Assembly: GCA_036571765.1 (NCBI GenBank)
Contig: BROE01000007.1
Coordinates: 12,561,115-12,625,114, forward strand
Reading direction: 5' to 3'
DNA from: Plecoglossus altivelis
Lineage: Eukaryota > Chordata > Actinopteri > Osmeriformes > Plecoglossidae
DNA length: 64,000 bases
In this document: positions 25,301-37,115 of the stretch, one piece after another
How positions within the stretch are numbered: the stretch's first letter is position 1
Layout of the letters: every line of letters starts with the position of its first letter
Program-made: the position numbers and the translations under genes
The notes under the pieces: generated by a model
The model's database searches: none
Seen by the model: only the letters and a program-made list of their open reading frames with translations
Told to the model about the DNA's origin: nothing

Positions 25301-28300
25301 GGAACATGTAGAAAATGTTAAGAGCGCATCAGAGCTGTAATAGAGGCAAATGCTGAGTAACGTGAAATCCGCCTCAAGAACCCCCCCCCCCCTTATGCAC
25401 ATGTGACGCACACAAATATTTAGTCACTTATGGACGGACTGACTCACTGCTCAAATCAATCATGAGTAGGCCGATGACTGACTTACGGAGACGGACCTCA
25501 CCTCCTAGAGACTATCTGCACAACTTTCTCCATTAAGGAGAAACAAGGGCCTACCTAAATTACAAAAGCAGAGGCTGCATCATCCACAGACGCTGTTAAG
25601 ACACAAGTGTCCAATGGCTGACTGCCCCTTCTGATGGGGATTTTGCAAGGGACCAATCGGGCTACATATTACCCCTGCCGCATATATACTGCCAACAAGG
25701 CAAATACTACCACAGACACATACTGCCCCATCTCTGTCTTGTTTCTCTTGCCAATGACTGCTTTAGAGTTAAGTCTAGCCTGGATCAAGATCGGGATGGC
25801 CCTATAAGGGAGATAACGAACGAGGAACAGAGGGAAAATGGACCAAGGATACTAGGAAATATGGAAGCAAGTGTACAAAGAGAACAAATCTATATTTTGA
25901 TAAACAGATAAATTATCCATGGCTTCAGAGGAAGTGCAATGGCAGAGAAGAAGAGGCCAGCACGCAAGAGGAAAATCAGTTGCAAAATGCCCAAGTATCA
26001 TAGCTAGTCAAAACACAGTCAAAGTCGTGGGGAAAGAAGAAAAGGGGAAGGGATAAGTCTTTGGATTTGACATTGGGACGTCATACCTGTATTCCCATGA
26101 GGAATGAAAAAAATGTTTTTTGAAAGGACTACGAGCGACCGTCCAGCCTTGTGTCTGTGGAATAAAGACACAGGGTCGACCCTACAGGACGGACGCTGAG
26201 ATAAACAAATGAAGAAAAAAAAATGAAAATGCATTTTTGTAACTTTGTTTACCAGCATGACTACTCTGCATGACTGTCTTTGCAAACCCTTAGAGATAAG
26301 GGTGCTAGAGATACAAAAAAATATATAAAATGAGTTTAAAAAAATGTTATATGCAATTAATGTTTTAAAAAAAGATTATAATGAAAGAGAAGAGCTATAT
26401 TTTGTTTTGAAAAAGTAAAAAAATGTGAATACTGAAACATGTATGTTTGCAAAAGACATCCTGAACAATGTTTTTGTTTGATGAAATCTCTGCTACTACT
26501 GCCCCCACGTTCTGCACTTGTTCAGTCATGTTTCCGATGCCTACAGGACACTCTACTCGTTCAGTTCGATCACGTCTTAAGTTCAATCCATCCTCTGTAT
26601 CGGTTCGAGATATGTGTCATGGTCCTTCCCTAACGGAGTACTGAAGAGTTAACATGGCTGTTGACATTTGTGAGGATCATTGATTCTTCCTTATAAACTG
26701 CTGTATGTTTTCTCTTTCATGAATCATTTGCACAACTACTGTAGCAGCGGTTCTGATACAATAGCTCTCCATGCTGTGTGTTTGACTGGTGTATACATTA
26801 CAAAAATATACAAAGTTTGCTTTTTTACTTTGGCAATAATATACAAGTGTTGTTATATGATTGTAGCAGGGCACAACGGATAACTTTAACGGCTATCTTC
26901 AACCCCTCTTTGTTTTGATACATGTAAGGGTTGCTATGCGAGGTGCCTGGGCGATGCTGGGACAGGCGGCACTGTCCCAGGAGCGCTCAGAGAAGAGACG
27001 ATGGAAGGAAGAGTAGGAAGTCATCTAATAAAGATCGATGTCTGACCTCCCCCAGATTCGACATCGGTAGTAGATTCAAGAGAGATTTCAGGTTTGCATG
27101 GGAACCAACTGCAAAGTGGTGTGTGTTCTAAAGGACTCAGGTGTGTTGGTCGTGTGTGTGGATGTAGGTGGTTTGCAATTTTTCTTACATAAATAAATTC
27201 TAGTATAGATAGGATAATGTGAACACCTCACAGTGATGTGTAAAACGCATGCATTATGACTTGATTGTTGACCTTCTGAGGGGACCCATAGTCTCAACAT
27301 ATGCTCCTTCTGTTGTCAGTCATGAATCCAGTCCTGGTAATTACGAGCACTGCGCCGTGTTGTAGAGCAGAGTCGTCTTCCTTGGTGAGACAACTGAACG
27401 CTCCTCCCACTCGCAGTGTCAGCATGAGTGTGTAGAGGTAGCTCGTCCTTGTCGTCAGGTGGTCAGGTCTTGCATCCGTCCTATCCGTGGAGCGTCCCAC
27501 CAGCCGGTTCGCTCGCAACCGCACACGTCTCGCAAAACACACTTCACAAAGACCCAGAGCTTCCAAACTGATGTCATTGAAGTACTTTAGATGTGGAGAG
27601 AGAAGGAGAAAGAAACCAGTGGCCACTGTGCAAGTTGGTTGACGTAGGAATATGTTGTTTTCCCCATGCCCCCCCCCCCCCCCCCCCCCCACCCTCACCC
27701 CCCCTGTTGAACAGGTTTGGCTGAATGTAGACTCTCCAAATCCATGTCTTTTATGGTTGGTTAACACAGGTTTCAGAACCTGGCTGGACCAGTGTCTGCA
27801 CTGTAGAACGGGCTCCAGTCCATCCCTAGTGATGCATTACAATTGGACTTTTTAAGACTTAGTGGCGTGAAATATATAAAAGGCTGTCCATCAATGGAGT
27901 TAGGTCCATGCTGGTTTTACAGGGTCTGTAACTTTGTCGACTTTGGAAAATAATGGTACACTGTTGCCATTTTTAGAAGGCATTTAGACACTTAGGTGTG
28001 GGGGTCGCAAAGTAAGTTGTTTATGAATATTTCAGAAGTTAACTTCTAACAACAATGAGCACACTAGCAAAAACTCTGTTTTACTGAAGATGTATTGCAT
28101 TATTAGCACTAGACTTATTCATTGACTATTGAGTTTGTCATTCCCTCTTGAAACTGTACTTTTGACTGCCCATGCCAGGCTAAAAAAGATGTCCTTACTT
28201 TTATATTGCGTACAACTGCCATTTGATTTAGTCATGTTGAAAAGAATGAGTTACAATGTAAGAGTGCTAAGTCTGTTTTATCAAGAATTATACTTTTGAT

Positions 28301-29275
28301 CATTTTAGTGTGATTAACGTGTTCACAAACTGGGTTTTGTGAAACATTACTGTGTGAGTATGTGAACATACTTAACATATTATCAAAACTGGCATAGTCC
28401 CCTGAAAATTGATATCTGTTGGTCAGCATAGCTGCATTTGTGAACAGTGGACTAATAGAAAACACAGTATGTTATTATGACATATTTACTACAAATGCAT
28501 AGCCTAAATACACCTGGTTGTTTTTCACTAAGTGTAACTACTTTACATTGTGTGCCTGATGTTTGTAGCCAAAACACTCACATATTTTCAGTTGGATATG
28601 ATTTTGATATGAAGATATGCAACTTAAACCACTATACCACTGCTAGAGGGGTCTCCCATCTAAGTAAATCTGTAAACGGTTTAGCTAGTTGCAACCATAT
28701 TGACACAGTAACTGCACTAGAAGTGTGAATGGATATGGATAATATGCTGTATATTCCAAGGCTTTTATGGCCTAAGACACAGGAATACAGCATTACTGTT
28801 TCATGCATCCAGACGTGAATTCTTATGTTTATATTTTTAATATAATTATCATTATATTTTAAAAATCTCTCAAGATGATTAACATTCTACAAATAAGACA
28901 CTTTTAAAATTCCTGCCAATTGAGTTCAAAGGATTAATGATAAAGTAATATCAATGATATATTTTTCAGCATTCCAAAGATGATTGAGCGACAAACATGT
29001 TCATTTCATGTGTTCATATCACCCTATAAAACAGACTTGGGTACTATCGTTCCATTGTAATGTTCTCGTACTTAAGAGAAGCAAAGATGAATGGAGGAGG
29101 TCACTGGAAGATAGCGTTTGAGACTTATGCTGGATTTTATTTTTGAAATGTTGGAACACAAAGAATAATTCATCGAAAACTGTATAAAGTATATTTCAAT
29201 GGAATGTTCATGATCTATCTTTTTATATTTTGAAAAAAAAATAGAAACATATCAATAAAGTGTCATAATTGAACA
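19350..29275 (+). other. AT-rich region without genes; candidate long kcnc3 3' UTR and intergenic DNA
   Basis: Nearly 10 kb after the last kcnc3 stop shows no conserved reading frame on either strand and few simple repeats. It is clearly more AT-rich than the flanks. Several AATAAA hexamers lie on the + strand (about 19762, 20716, 20867, 22466, 22670 and 29254). Neuronal ion-channel messages often carry multi-kilobase 3' UTRs, so part of this is probably kcnc3 3' UTR. The extent is not decidable from sequence. Poly-C runs occur at 25380-25393 and 27668-27691. Confidence 0.5.
29254..29259 (+). terminator. kcnc3: Candidate distal poly(A) signal for kcnc3
   Basis: AATAAA in the context atcaataaagtgtcataa, followed by T-rich sequence. 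It is the last strong hexamer before the kcna7 upstream region. Several earlier hexamers could serve instead. Confidence 0.3.
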
Positions 29276-30103
29276 TATTTCGACTATCGAGACTTAAAAT
29301 GTATGAATGTCAATGCGGTTTTATGTGAATCAATCTCCATAGCAGCTTGAATGAACAAGTGATTCAAAGTCATGAGATGCTTTTTCAAAGACATTAAATT
29401 GCTTCAAATCATTGAAAGGAACTTCAAATAAATTAAAGAAAATGAAATATATGAGCTGTTGTCCAATTTCTAACCAATGCAAGAAAATACTGACACGCTT
29501 TTAACATTTGGTAAAAGAATCCCACACACCATCTCACTAGACAGCCCGTTTGCGTTGGTATGCACATTTCTAGTTACTTTTATATCGGTCTTTATGTGAC
29601 ACTTTTAAGCTACCATGCAGGCACTTGTGTGAAAAGTATTCAGCATTTCAGTCAAACCGCAGAGGATATATTTATATCAAATGCAAATACAGTAACCCAC
29701 ATTTGAGTATGTTTTATGTTTTGTATTTGACACTCATTTTCTAAAACGTTCCTCCATCCAACCATACAATATATAAGGTATCACTGCATTGGCGTTTTTT
29801 TTAATGTGGTTTGACCATGTGGAATTGACAGTAACATACAGCGCTGCTTGTATCAATGACCGATAAAGAGCACATAGAAACAAACAGCACGCAGCAGCTT
29901 GGAAAACAATGTCATATGTTCTTTTTATGAGTCTGAATGCGAAATGCCACAAAACTTAAGCAGGCTAGAATTATGTCATTGATCAATGTCAACATGTATT
30001 AGAGGTAAATCAGCAGTATGTGTCCTTCTGTGTCTGTGTGTGTGTGTTTATCCAGTGTGTATGTGTGTGTGTGTGTGTGTGTGTTCGTGTGTGTGTTTGT
30101 CCA

Positions 30104-30136
<33 letters not shown>

Positions 30137-31844
30137 TGTGTTTGTCCAGTGCGTATGTGTGTGCATGTGATGGAGAGATAGAGGGAGGGAGAGAGGGAAG
30201 GCAGACGTGAGTAAATGTCGGCCTAGACTTTTGCGTTAGGCTCTTCTCTTCCCCAGGGCTCCCTACACACCGCTGCCCCCAGGTGGTGAGTGCTGGTTCT
30301 GGCAGTACCGTGGACTGCAGTCCCGTGAAAAACAGACAGGAATGTTTTCTTGATCTCTACAACCGAGGGGGCAATTTCAAGGTCAATTTCAAGTTGGTTT
30401 AAGGAGGATCAGTATAATAAATAAGGGTTAAGGTTATACTACATGAAATGCCACAAAGCAACCTCTGACATTAATATGATACTTTAACAAACTTGAATAT
30501 ATCTGATAATATATGGTAGTATATATTGTCAGTTTGTCCCTACTTAGTAGTGTACAAGTCGTTGTATATTTGCACCCCTGGTAAACTAATGGCAAAGCAC
30601 TGAGTGAAACTCTAATGAGGATGGTTCAATAGTTGTGTTTTTTTTAAATACTAATGTAGACTCGGTCTAATTACTTCCCAACACAACATGTGCTATTGTT
30701 CCACCATGAGACAGACAGATATGGAGACTATTCACAACTTCGGTGAGTATTGAGGTAGCTTGTGTTGGTAGACACAGGAATCCCATTCAGTAAAATCACT
30801 TTTTAGATTCACAGTCTGCCTGTAGCTAGTTTGGCTAACTACACTTCACAATACCATTCTGGGAGCGCTTAACGTACAAATCAGAGCCCTGAGACAGACC
30901 TGTAGGGCCCTGTGCCAGTTAGGAAGGCATGGCCAAGTAGATCTGGCGGGCAGAGGGGGCTGATATTTGATACAAGGGCGAAGGTTGCCTTGGCTCAGAG
31001 CAAAATGGGAGGGAAAAGGACAGGGAGGGGTTGGTGTTGGGGTGGAGATTGAATTTCAACAGGACAGCATTCCCGTAAAAAATTTCAAGACGGACAACGT
31101 GAGAAGGGATAGGGCAAGGGGGACAGGAGTTCAGGACACCCGGCCACAAACAAGCGGGTGGAGCGTAGAACCTGGCCCTGGTTGCGTGAGCTCAGAGTGG
31201 AAGGGGGACTGGCGGAGGGGTGTCGAACAGGAGCGAAGACTGACGTGCTCGGACCAGGTGTGCGAGCGAAGACCGTCGCGCCAGGACCAGGTGTGTGGCA
31301 CGGACAGACATTGGGACAGGCGGTCGAACGGATGGACACGGTGACGGAGAGCAAGAGCAGCGACCCGAAGAGTCATGGGAGATAAACAATGTGACTTGCC
31401 GTTCAGCCATTAGTCTCTGTCACTGGCTGTTTTACCCTCAGTGAGTGAGCGACTTTGTGTGGCTAACTGCGCTAACAGATCTTTGCACCCTAAGAAGCGT
31501 GCTATCACTGGTCACATAGGACCACCAAAAAGTCTAAAAAAAGGCGTATAAAGTAAAGATGACTGACAAATACTCTTGATACTCAAAACTAGTCTTTAAA
31601 ATGTGTAGCAATATGTTCACAGTGTATAGTGGCCTATCTGCACGGCCAATATATTGTTTTTTACTACACTGTTTTATAGAGATCTGTTATTGTTATTCAA
31701 ATCAACAGCGATTGACACTATGGTCCTGTGGTAGACAGTACTTGACAGCAAATTCCCCAAAGTTAGCAATAGCTCCTCTGTAGCTCCTCTCTCCACTGTA
31801 ACAGTTGGCTTTCATTAACGATCACACTCTCTCTTGGTTTTCAG
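29276..31844. other. Intergenic region between kcnc3 and kcna7
   Basis: No conserved coding sequence is seen. There is a TG-rich repeat (30020-30167) and a GC-richer purine-biased stretch at 30940-31390 with open frames in several registers that match nothing I know. The latter may be promoter-proximal to kcna7. A splice-acceptor-like ctcttggttttcag ends at 31844 and may start the kcna7 exon that carries the start codon. Confidence 0.6.
30020..30167. repeat. TG-rich microsatellite with ttgtccagtg interruptions
   Basis: Three blocks of (TG)n are separated by ttgtccagtg-like or tatccagtg-like spacers, suggesting duplication of a TG block plus spacer. It is intergenic. Confidence 0.9.
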
Positions 31845-31924
31845 AAAGACTTGCCTTAAGTTCAAGTTTGCTCCTCGTTCTAAGCAAAGCAAGGCCGGTG
31901 CGTCGGACCAGGACTTAAGTGGGA

Positions 31925-34900
31925 ATGGAGAACAATGACAAAGGGGGAGGTGAAGGGGAAGGGAAAGACGTGGAGGAAGAGAAAGACAAGCAGCTTAAAA
32001 ACCAGCTCAACGCGGAGGAGAAGGGGGAGAAGGAGATCCAAGTGAGCGAGAAGGAGCGAAAGAGGGAGAGCGGGCGCTCCGGCTCGCTGTGGAGGAGTGG
32101 GTGGGCGTTGACTGAACGTCTGGCTATCAACGTCTCGGGGATGCGATACGAGACCCAGGTCCGAACCCTGGCCCGCTTCCCCGACTCTTTGCTAGGCGAC
32201 CCGCGCAGACGGCTGCGTTACTTCGACCCTCTACGCAACGAACTGTTCCTGGACCGCAACCGGGCCTGCTTTGACGCCATCTTGTACTTCTACCAGTCTG
32301 GCGGGAGGCTGCGTAGACCTGCCAACGTGCCTCTGGACGTCTTTCTGGACGAGCTGCGCTTCTACGAACTCGGCGAGGAGATCCTGACTCGCTTCAAAGA
32401 GGATGAGGGGTTTCCCAAAGTAGAGGAGACACCCCTGCCAACCAGCAAGGTCCAGAGGGAACTATGGATGCTGTTCGAACACCCGGAATCATCCTCGGGC
32501 GCGCGCATCATAGCGATCATCAGCGTCATGGTCATCGTAGTGTCCATCCTCATCTTTTGCCTGGAGACTCTTCCTGACTTCAGGCAGGAGAAGGAGTTGC
32601 GTGAGGTAAGGATGACCCTTTGGAGGATTCATATTTGGAAGCATGTGACGTGTGCAAGGGGGGAACCCAATAGGGTGTCTGGAATTAGAATAGCTCTCTC
32701 TCTCTCACTCTATTGTGGCATCCGGAACGTTACAGATTGTGGAAGTTGGACGATGGAGGTTAGGGAGAATTACAAGCCATCTCAGGTGTGAAGTAGAGGT
32801 CATGTGGATAGAGGCTTTTAGAGGCCAGCCCAGGAACGATAGACATTGAAGGCTGAGGGATAGTGAGCAGCCAGCAAAGTGAGGGTGACAAGTACTTTGC
32901 AAGAAGACGACTGGGAGGAGCAAGTATATCCACTTCAAACAACTTAATTATTTACTACCAAGTCCATTCAGAAGATGTTGCCTTCACTAAGGCACAGAGA
33001 GGCAGTAATGTGATTACAGCTATTGAGTGAAAAACTACATTTAGGTCTACGTCTCAATTGTTCTGCTTTGAATTTTTAATCACATTTTGATAGAAGTCAA
33101 GAGCAGAAGATGGATCACTGGAATGATGGATGGAGGAACGTGTAATTTGATAATGGCATTACTTTCCTTGGAAACATTTCCTTACAACTGACATTGAACG
33201 AATGAACACATCTGTATTCTTACTTCTACATAGAGGTCACGTTTGATTATTTGAAGCAAAAAGCCAAACCACCACCCACCAAAAAACACATAACCTAGAT
33301 GCCCTCTCCCACATTTTATTTACACAAATAGATTACCTCTCAAGATATCATCTGGATATCATTAAATAGCATGGTATTCGGAACAGGACATTTGCTGTGT
33401 ATATTTACCCAGCAAGCATCTCTCTCAGGAAACCCTGGGTTCCCCATTTTGTTGAATGGGATGCGTGTAACTACATGTGTCGAAATGGTAACATGATATA
33501 TGGCTAACAGCAGGTTCCTAGGTAAACATAGTCCTGGCTTAAACAACTGTGTGTTGAGAGGGAACAAAATTGGCAGGGGCACAATTAACTGCCAAAAGGA
33601 ATCAGAGGCAAATGGAGTGAGACAGAGAAAGGGTGACGGAGTGATTATTTTAGTCGGAGTGTTAAATTTGATCCACTTGAATTGGGGAGCGTCAAAGGGT
33701 AGAGGGATCACTGAAAAGGGCAACGGAACAAATAAAGATGGAGAAGAAAGCTCGGAATATCAGGAACGCGAAGAGAGAAAACCGTTGGGTTTTGACGAAA
33801 CAGAGGAGACGAGATCGGGATGAGGCAAGCAGCGAGCGTGTGTCAAGTTCACACATTCCACAGGAACCGCTGCGCTAGGCCGGCCTGCCTTTGCACGGGG
33901 GGCCGTGCCAGGAACCTACAGTAACGTGGGCTCACAGCTTAGGCCACACGGCAGCAGAGCGGCTACATGACTGGGGGTCAGCTCAGAGATGGATTGGCGA
34001 GGGACGGCAAAGATGTATGAGGAGTGGTATTACGCTCTCGTGTTTCTCCTCGGAGATCTCTGGGGGCTAAATATAGTGTTAGGACAGCCCTAAGAGCACA
34101 TCAACACATAGATGTCTGCTTTTATTAATAAACACTGTCACCAACCTGCTACTGAGAGACTTAGGGAATAGATCAAATGTAAATGAGGTCAATACGGTAG
34201 CCGTAACATTTACCTATGTCAAGTCGCCGTCCCTGACACAGTTTTCTCTTGGTTGTTACGCTACTTTCGATTCTCTTTTAGCGCCAGCCATTAAATATGA
34301 GAGACCCAAAACAAAATGGCTACCATGTGTAGTGCCTGATTTTCTGACAGGGGGTAAATATTCTGACAGGTGGACCGGCTGATAGACTGGGTCCTGAAAC
34401 TTAAAGCCATTAGAGATGTCAGACACGTCACTTTTACGACGGGGCCCTCAGAAGCCCTCAAGAGACGGGAAGGTTTTGGAGCTTTGGCCCTTCATAATGG
34501 GGATGCCATCATCTTGTAAACATTAGTTGTGTTGTTGTTCACATTAGTGAATGAGACATGTCCAATAGTACTTGATAAATTACAAAGGGAGCCCAACAGT
34601 ATAGAGGAGAATAATTAAAGTCCAATAAAAAAAGTTTTTTTGTTGCTCTCTTTTTGATTTCCAATTGATTTGATAAAAACAGTACAGATATGTTGACGAA
34701 ACGTAAGATTAAAAGTCAAACAAATTTGGCCAACCTCTCGCCAAATCGGTGACACCTTGACACATGTTGTACTATCTCTCTTCTCTTCTCTCTCCCCCTT
34801 CTCCAGGAGTACTTCTACCGGTATCACTCTTTCAGCAAAAACGAGTCGGACCAGATGCCTCTTCCGTCCAGCGTCTTCCAGGATCCGTTCTTCCTGGTGG

Positions 34901-35718
34901 AAACCATCTGCATTTGTTGGTTCTCCTTTGAGCTCCTCATGAGATTCGCCTGCTCTCCCAGCAAGACGTACTTCTTCAAGGACGTCATGAACCTCATCGA
35001 CTTTGCCGCCATCTTGCCTTTCTTCGTCACGCTGGGCACGGAGCTGGCTAAGGACAAGGACGCCCAGCCGGGTATGTCGCTGGCTATCATCAGGGTGATC
35101 CGTCTGGTTAGGGTGTTCCGGATCTTCAAACTGTCCCGTCACTCTAAGGGGCTTCAGATCCTGGGCCAGACCCTCAGGGCCAGCATGAGAGAGCTGGGAC
35201 TGCTTATCTTCTTCCTGTTCATCGGCGTCATCCTCTTCTCCAGCGCCATCTACTTTGCCGAGGCCGACCACAAGGACACGTCCTTCGTCAGCATACCGCA
35301 CGCCTTCTGGTGGGCCGTGGTCACCATGACGACCGTGGGCTACGGCGACATGTACCCGGAGACGGTGTGGGGTAAGTTGGTGGGCTCCATGTGCGCTATC
35401 GCCGGCGTGCTCACCATCTCCCTACCCGTGCCGGTCATCGTGTCCAACTTCAGCTACTTCTACCACCGTGAGACAGAGTGCGAAGACCGCACTGAGTACA
35501 ACCATGTCAAGACCTCTCTATGGGACAACGAGGAGGAGGAAGGGGAGGAGGAAGAGGAGGAAGGAGAGGGGGAGGGGGAGGGGGAGTTAGAAGGGGATTA
35601 CTATGCCATCGAGGGCATCTGTAACCCTCTGAACGGGACTTTGCTGTGTGCGGGGCAGAGTAGAGACTCCAAGGGGGGCGTCCTGTGCCTCAGGGAGCCC
35701 CTGGTGACACAGGTGTGA
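31925..35718 (+). CDS. kcna7: Voltage-gated K+ channel Kv1.7 (kcna7)
   Basis: A Shaker-type delayed-rectifier subunit of the plasma membrane. Two coding exons, 31925-32605 and 34807-35718, join in phase 0 (gtgag|gtaagg; ttctccag|gag) to give about 530 aa. Order: a charged N-terminus (residues 1-60), T1 domain from about residue 63 (RLAINVSGMRYETQ, then FYQSGGRLRRPANVPLDVF), S1 (about 195-215), S2 (ETICICWFSFELLMRF), S3, S4 (IIRVIRLVRVFRIFK), S5, filter TVGYGDM near residue 403, S6 with PVPVIVSNFSYFYHRETE, and C-terminus LVTQV, a PDZ ligand like human HLVTEV. Kv1.7 is favoured because other mammalian KCNA coding regions are intronless whereas KCNA7 has an intron here, and because of the neighbouring fgf21 and ppfia3. 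ATG at 31925 (ggaATGg) is chosen as the first in-frame ATG. The N-terminus is much longer than in human and the tail has a Glu/Gly-rich insertion (35528-35599). Confidence 0.92.
32606..34806 (+). other. kcna7: kcna7 intron
   Basis: A 2.2-kb phase 0 intron interrupts the S1-S2 linker. The donor is gtgag|gtaagg and the acceptor follows a strong ctctcttctcttctctctcc tract. No exon or recognisable element is seen inside. Confidence 0.9.
35528..35599 (+). repeat. kcna7: GAG/GGG coding low-complexity tract in kcna7
   Basis: A purine-only run in the C-terminal coding sequence encodes Glu and Gly residues (EEEEGEEEEEEGEGEGEGEL). Consecutive g-runs separated by single a residues at about 35568-35585 meet the pattern for an intramolecular G-quadruplex on the coding strand. 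It has no counterpart in human KCNA7. Confidence 0.8.
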
Positions 35719-35797
35719 CCGAGAGGAGACCATGTGACCTAGGATCGTACTGCAGTGCTGATCTGGGATCAGGTTCGTCTATACCAAGGGGGTCCAA

Positions 35798-36004
35798 ACC
35801 AGGGGTGTCTAATCCTGGTCCTGGGGAGCCAAGGTTTTAGATGTTTCCCTGCTCCAGAACACCTGAGACTGTTGAATAGGTTGTTATCAACATCAGTGGA
35901 AACCTCATAATGACCCTTCATTAGAATCAGATATGCTGGAGAGGGAAAACGTCTCAAATTTTGGGGACAGCGGCTCTCGAGGACCAGGATTGGATACACC
36001 TGGT
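35798..36004. mobile_element. Short MITE-like element with about 33-bp terminal inverted repeats
   Basis: The left end accaggggtgtctaatcctg, continuing gtcctggggagcc, is matched by the reverse complement of the right end accaggtgtatccaatcctg, continuing gtcctcgagagcc; about 28 of 33 positions agree. The inner part includes ttttagatgtttccctgctc. Together these resemble an interspersed repeat common in teleost genomes, probably a non-autonomous DNA transposon. No open frame is present and no clear target-site duplication could be fixed by eye. It lies in the kcna7 3' UTR, where the two ends could fold back on each other in RNA. Confidence 0.75.
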
Positions 36005-36816
36005 CAATACGATCTCATTGATAAGGCAGCACTGATTTCTAGATTTGTCCTGAATGAGATTCTTGATATGTAAAGGTCCTGATAGATTTTCTGTGAAGGC
36101 GAACGCAGGTAAAGAGACAATGTTAAAGACAGGTGATTCTTGTGAAAGCAAACTTGCCGATTTGAGAGTACAGGAACGGTAGGGCTTTACTTCCAGAAAA
36201 GACTGCATACTAGTAGTTCTGTTATACTGCACTTAGTGATTATATCAACAGGGGGAGACATTGACAATATTTGAACAGAGAACTTGAGTCCTGTACTGAA
36301 AACGTCATCCCAAAAGCGAGTAAAATTATATGCATTTTGAAGGAATTATATTTAAGTTGAAGTTACTTAAGAGTTGTAAATGATACATTTATATTTCAGC
36401 TTGCGTGATATGAAGCTACAATGTCTTAGTAATTTTTGACTGAATTTCATTTCTGTGCCTGCATTTTTGAAACAAACGTACTTTCCTTAGTGTAAAAACT
36501 TTTTTATTGTGAAAGAGGACTTGGTTAATGACAATCTATGAGTTACAAATCCTAACACAATTTCCACATAGATGACATGTTTTACAGGATATGGGAAACA
36601 CACATATGTTTATTGTACCGTCTGAACCTTGTTGATCCTGCATGACGTGTAAACGTGTGTTTTAGACATTTCAGATGACCTACTAGTCATGTACAAATGT
36701 GTAGAAATATGTATTTGTTGTATGAAGTCTGTGAAGCTACTGCAGCTATCACAAGTAACTGGCGATCAGTTGGGGAAACGGATTCAAACAGTTGACTTTG
36801 CGTTTGTGTTGTTTTT

Positions 36817-36822
36817 AATAAA
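36817..36822 (+). terminator. kcna7: kcna7 poly(A) signal
   Basis: AATAAA in gtttttaataaagagtc, followed about 30 nt later by GT-rich gtgttgcctgtttt. It is the strongest signal downstream of the kcna7 stop. Confidence 0.65.
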
Positions 36823-36830
36823 GAGTCTAT

Positions 36831-36836
36831 TTTATT
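36831..36836 (-). terminator. fgf21: Candidate fgf21 poly(A) signal
   Basis: The + strand tttatt reads AATAAA on the minus strand, about 280 nt after the fgf21 stop. It sits only about 9 nt from the opposing kcna7 signal, so the two convergent transcripts would overlap at their ends. Confidence 0.5.
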
Positions 36837-37115
36837 AATTTTCTTGAAAGTGTTGCCTGTTTTCATTTGGCTTGTTATTGATCATTTATGCAGAATACCA
36901 AAAAGAGTCTGGTCAAGATGAATGTCAAGAATAAAGAAAACTTGAAAATACAGTGTCATTCAATAATGAAATATAAATATAATAAATAAATAACAATAAA
37001 ATACAAATGCAAAACATCATACAGTTAAAGTTACATGTCAGTTGGTTGTTTTCATTTTACTTACATATCGCAAAAGAAATTCCGATTGTAAAGCAACAAA
37101 GCAAGCTTGAAATCT

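Larger units (their letters stand above)
35719..36845 (+). other. kcna7: kcna7 3' UTR
   Basis: Sequence from the stop codon to just past the poly(A) signal at 36817. It carries a MITE-like element (35798-36004) and otherwise AT-rich unique sequence. The end is inferred from the signal and the following GT-rich stretch (gtgttgcctgttttc). Confidence 0.6.

Noticed and set aside
27294..27767. 157-codon minus-strand frame
   Set aside because: It has no recognisable motif, spans a poly-C/poly-G run and has no splice partners or similarity to a family I know.
30967..31410. Overlapping open frames on both strands upstream of kcna7
   Set aside because: GC-rich, purine-biased sequence open in several frames at once; more likely promoter-proximal or UTR sequence than coding.
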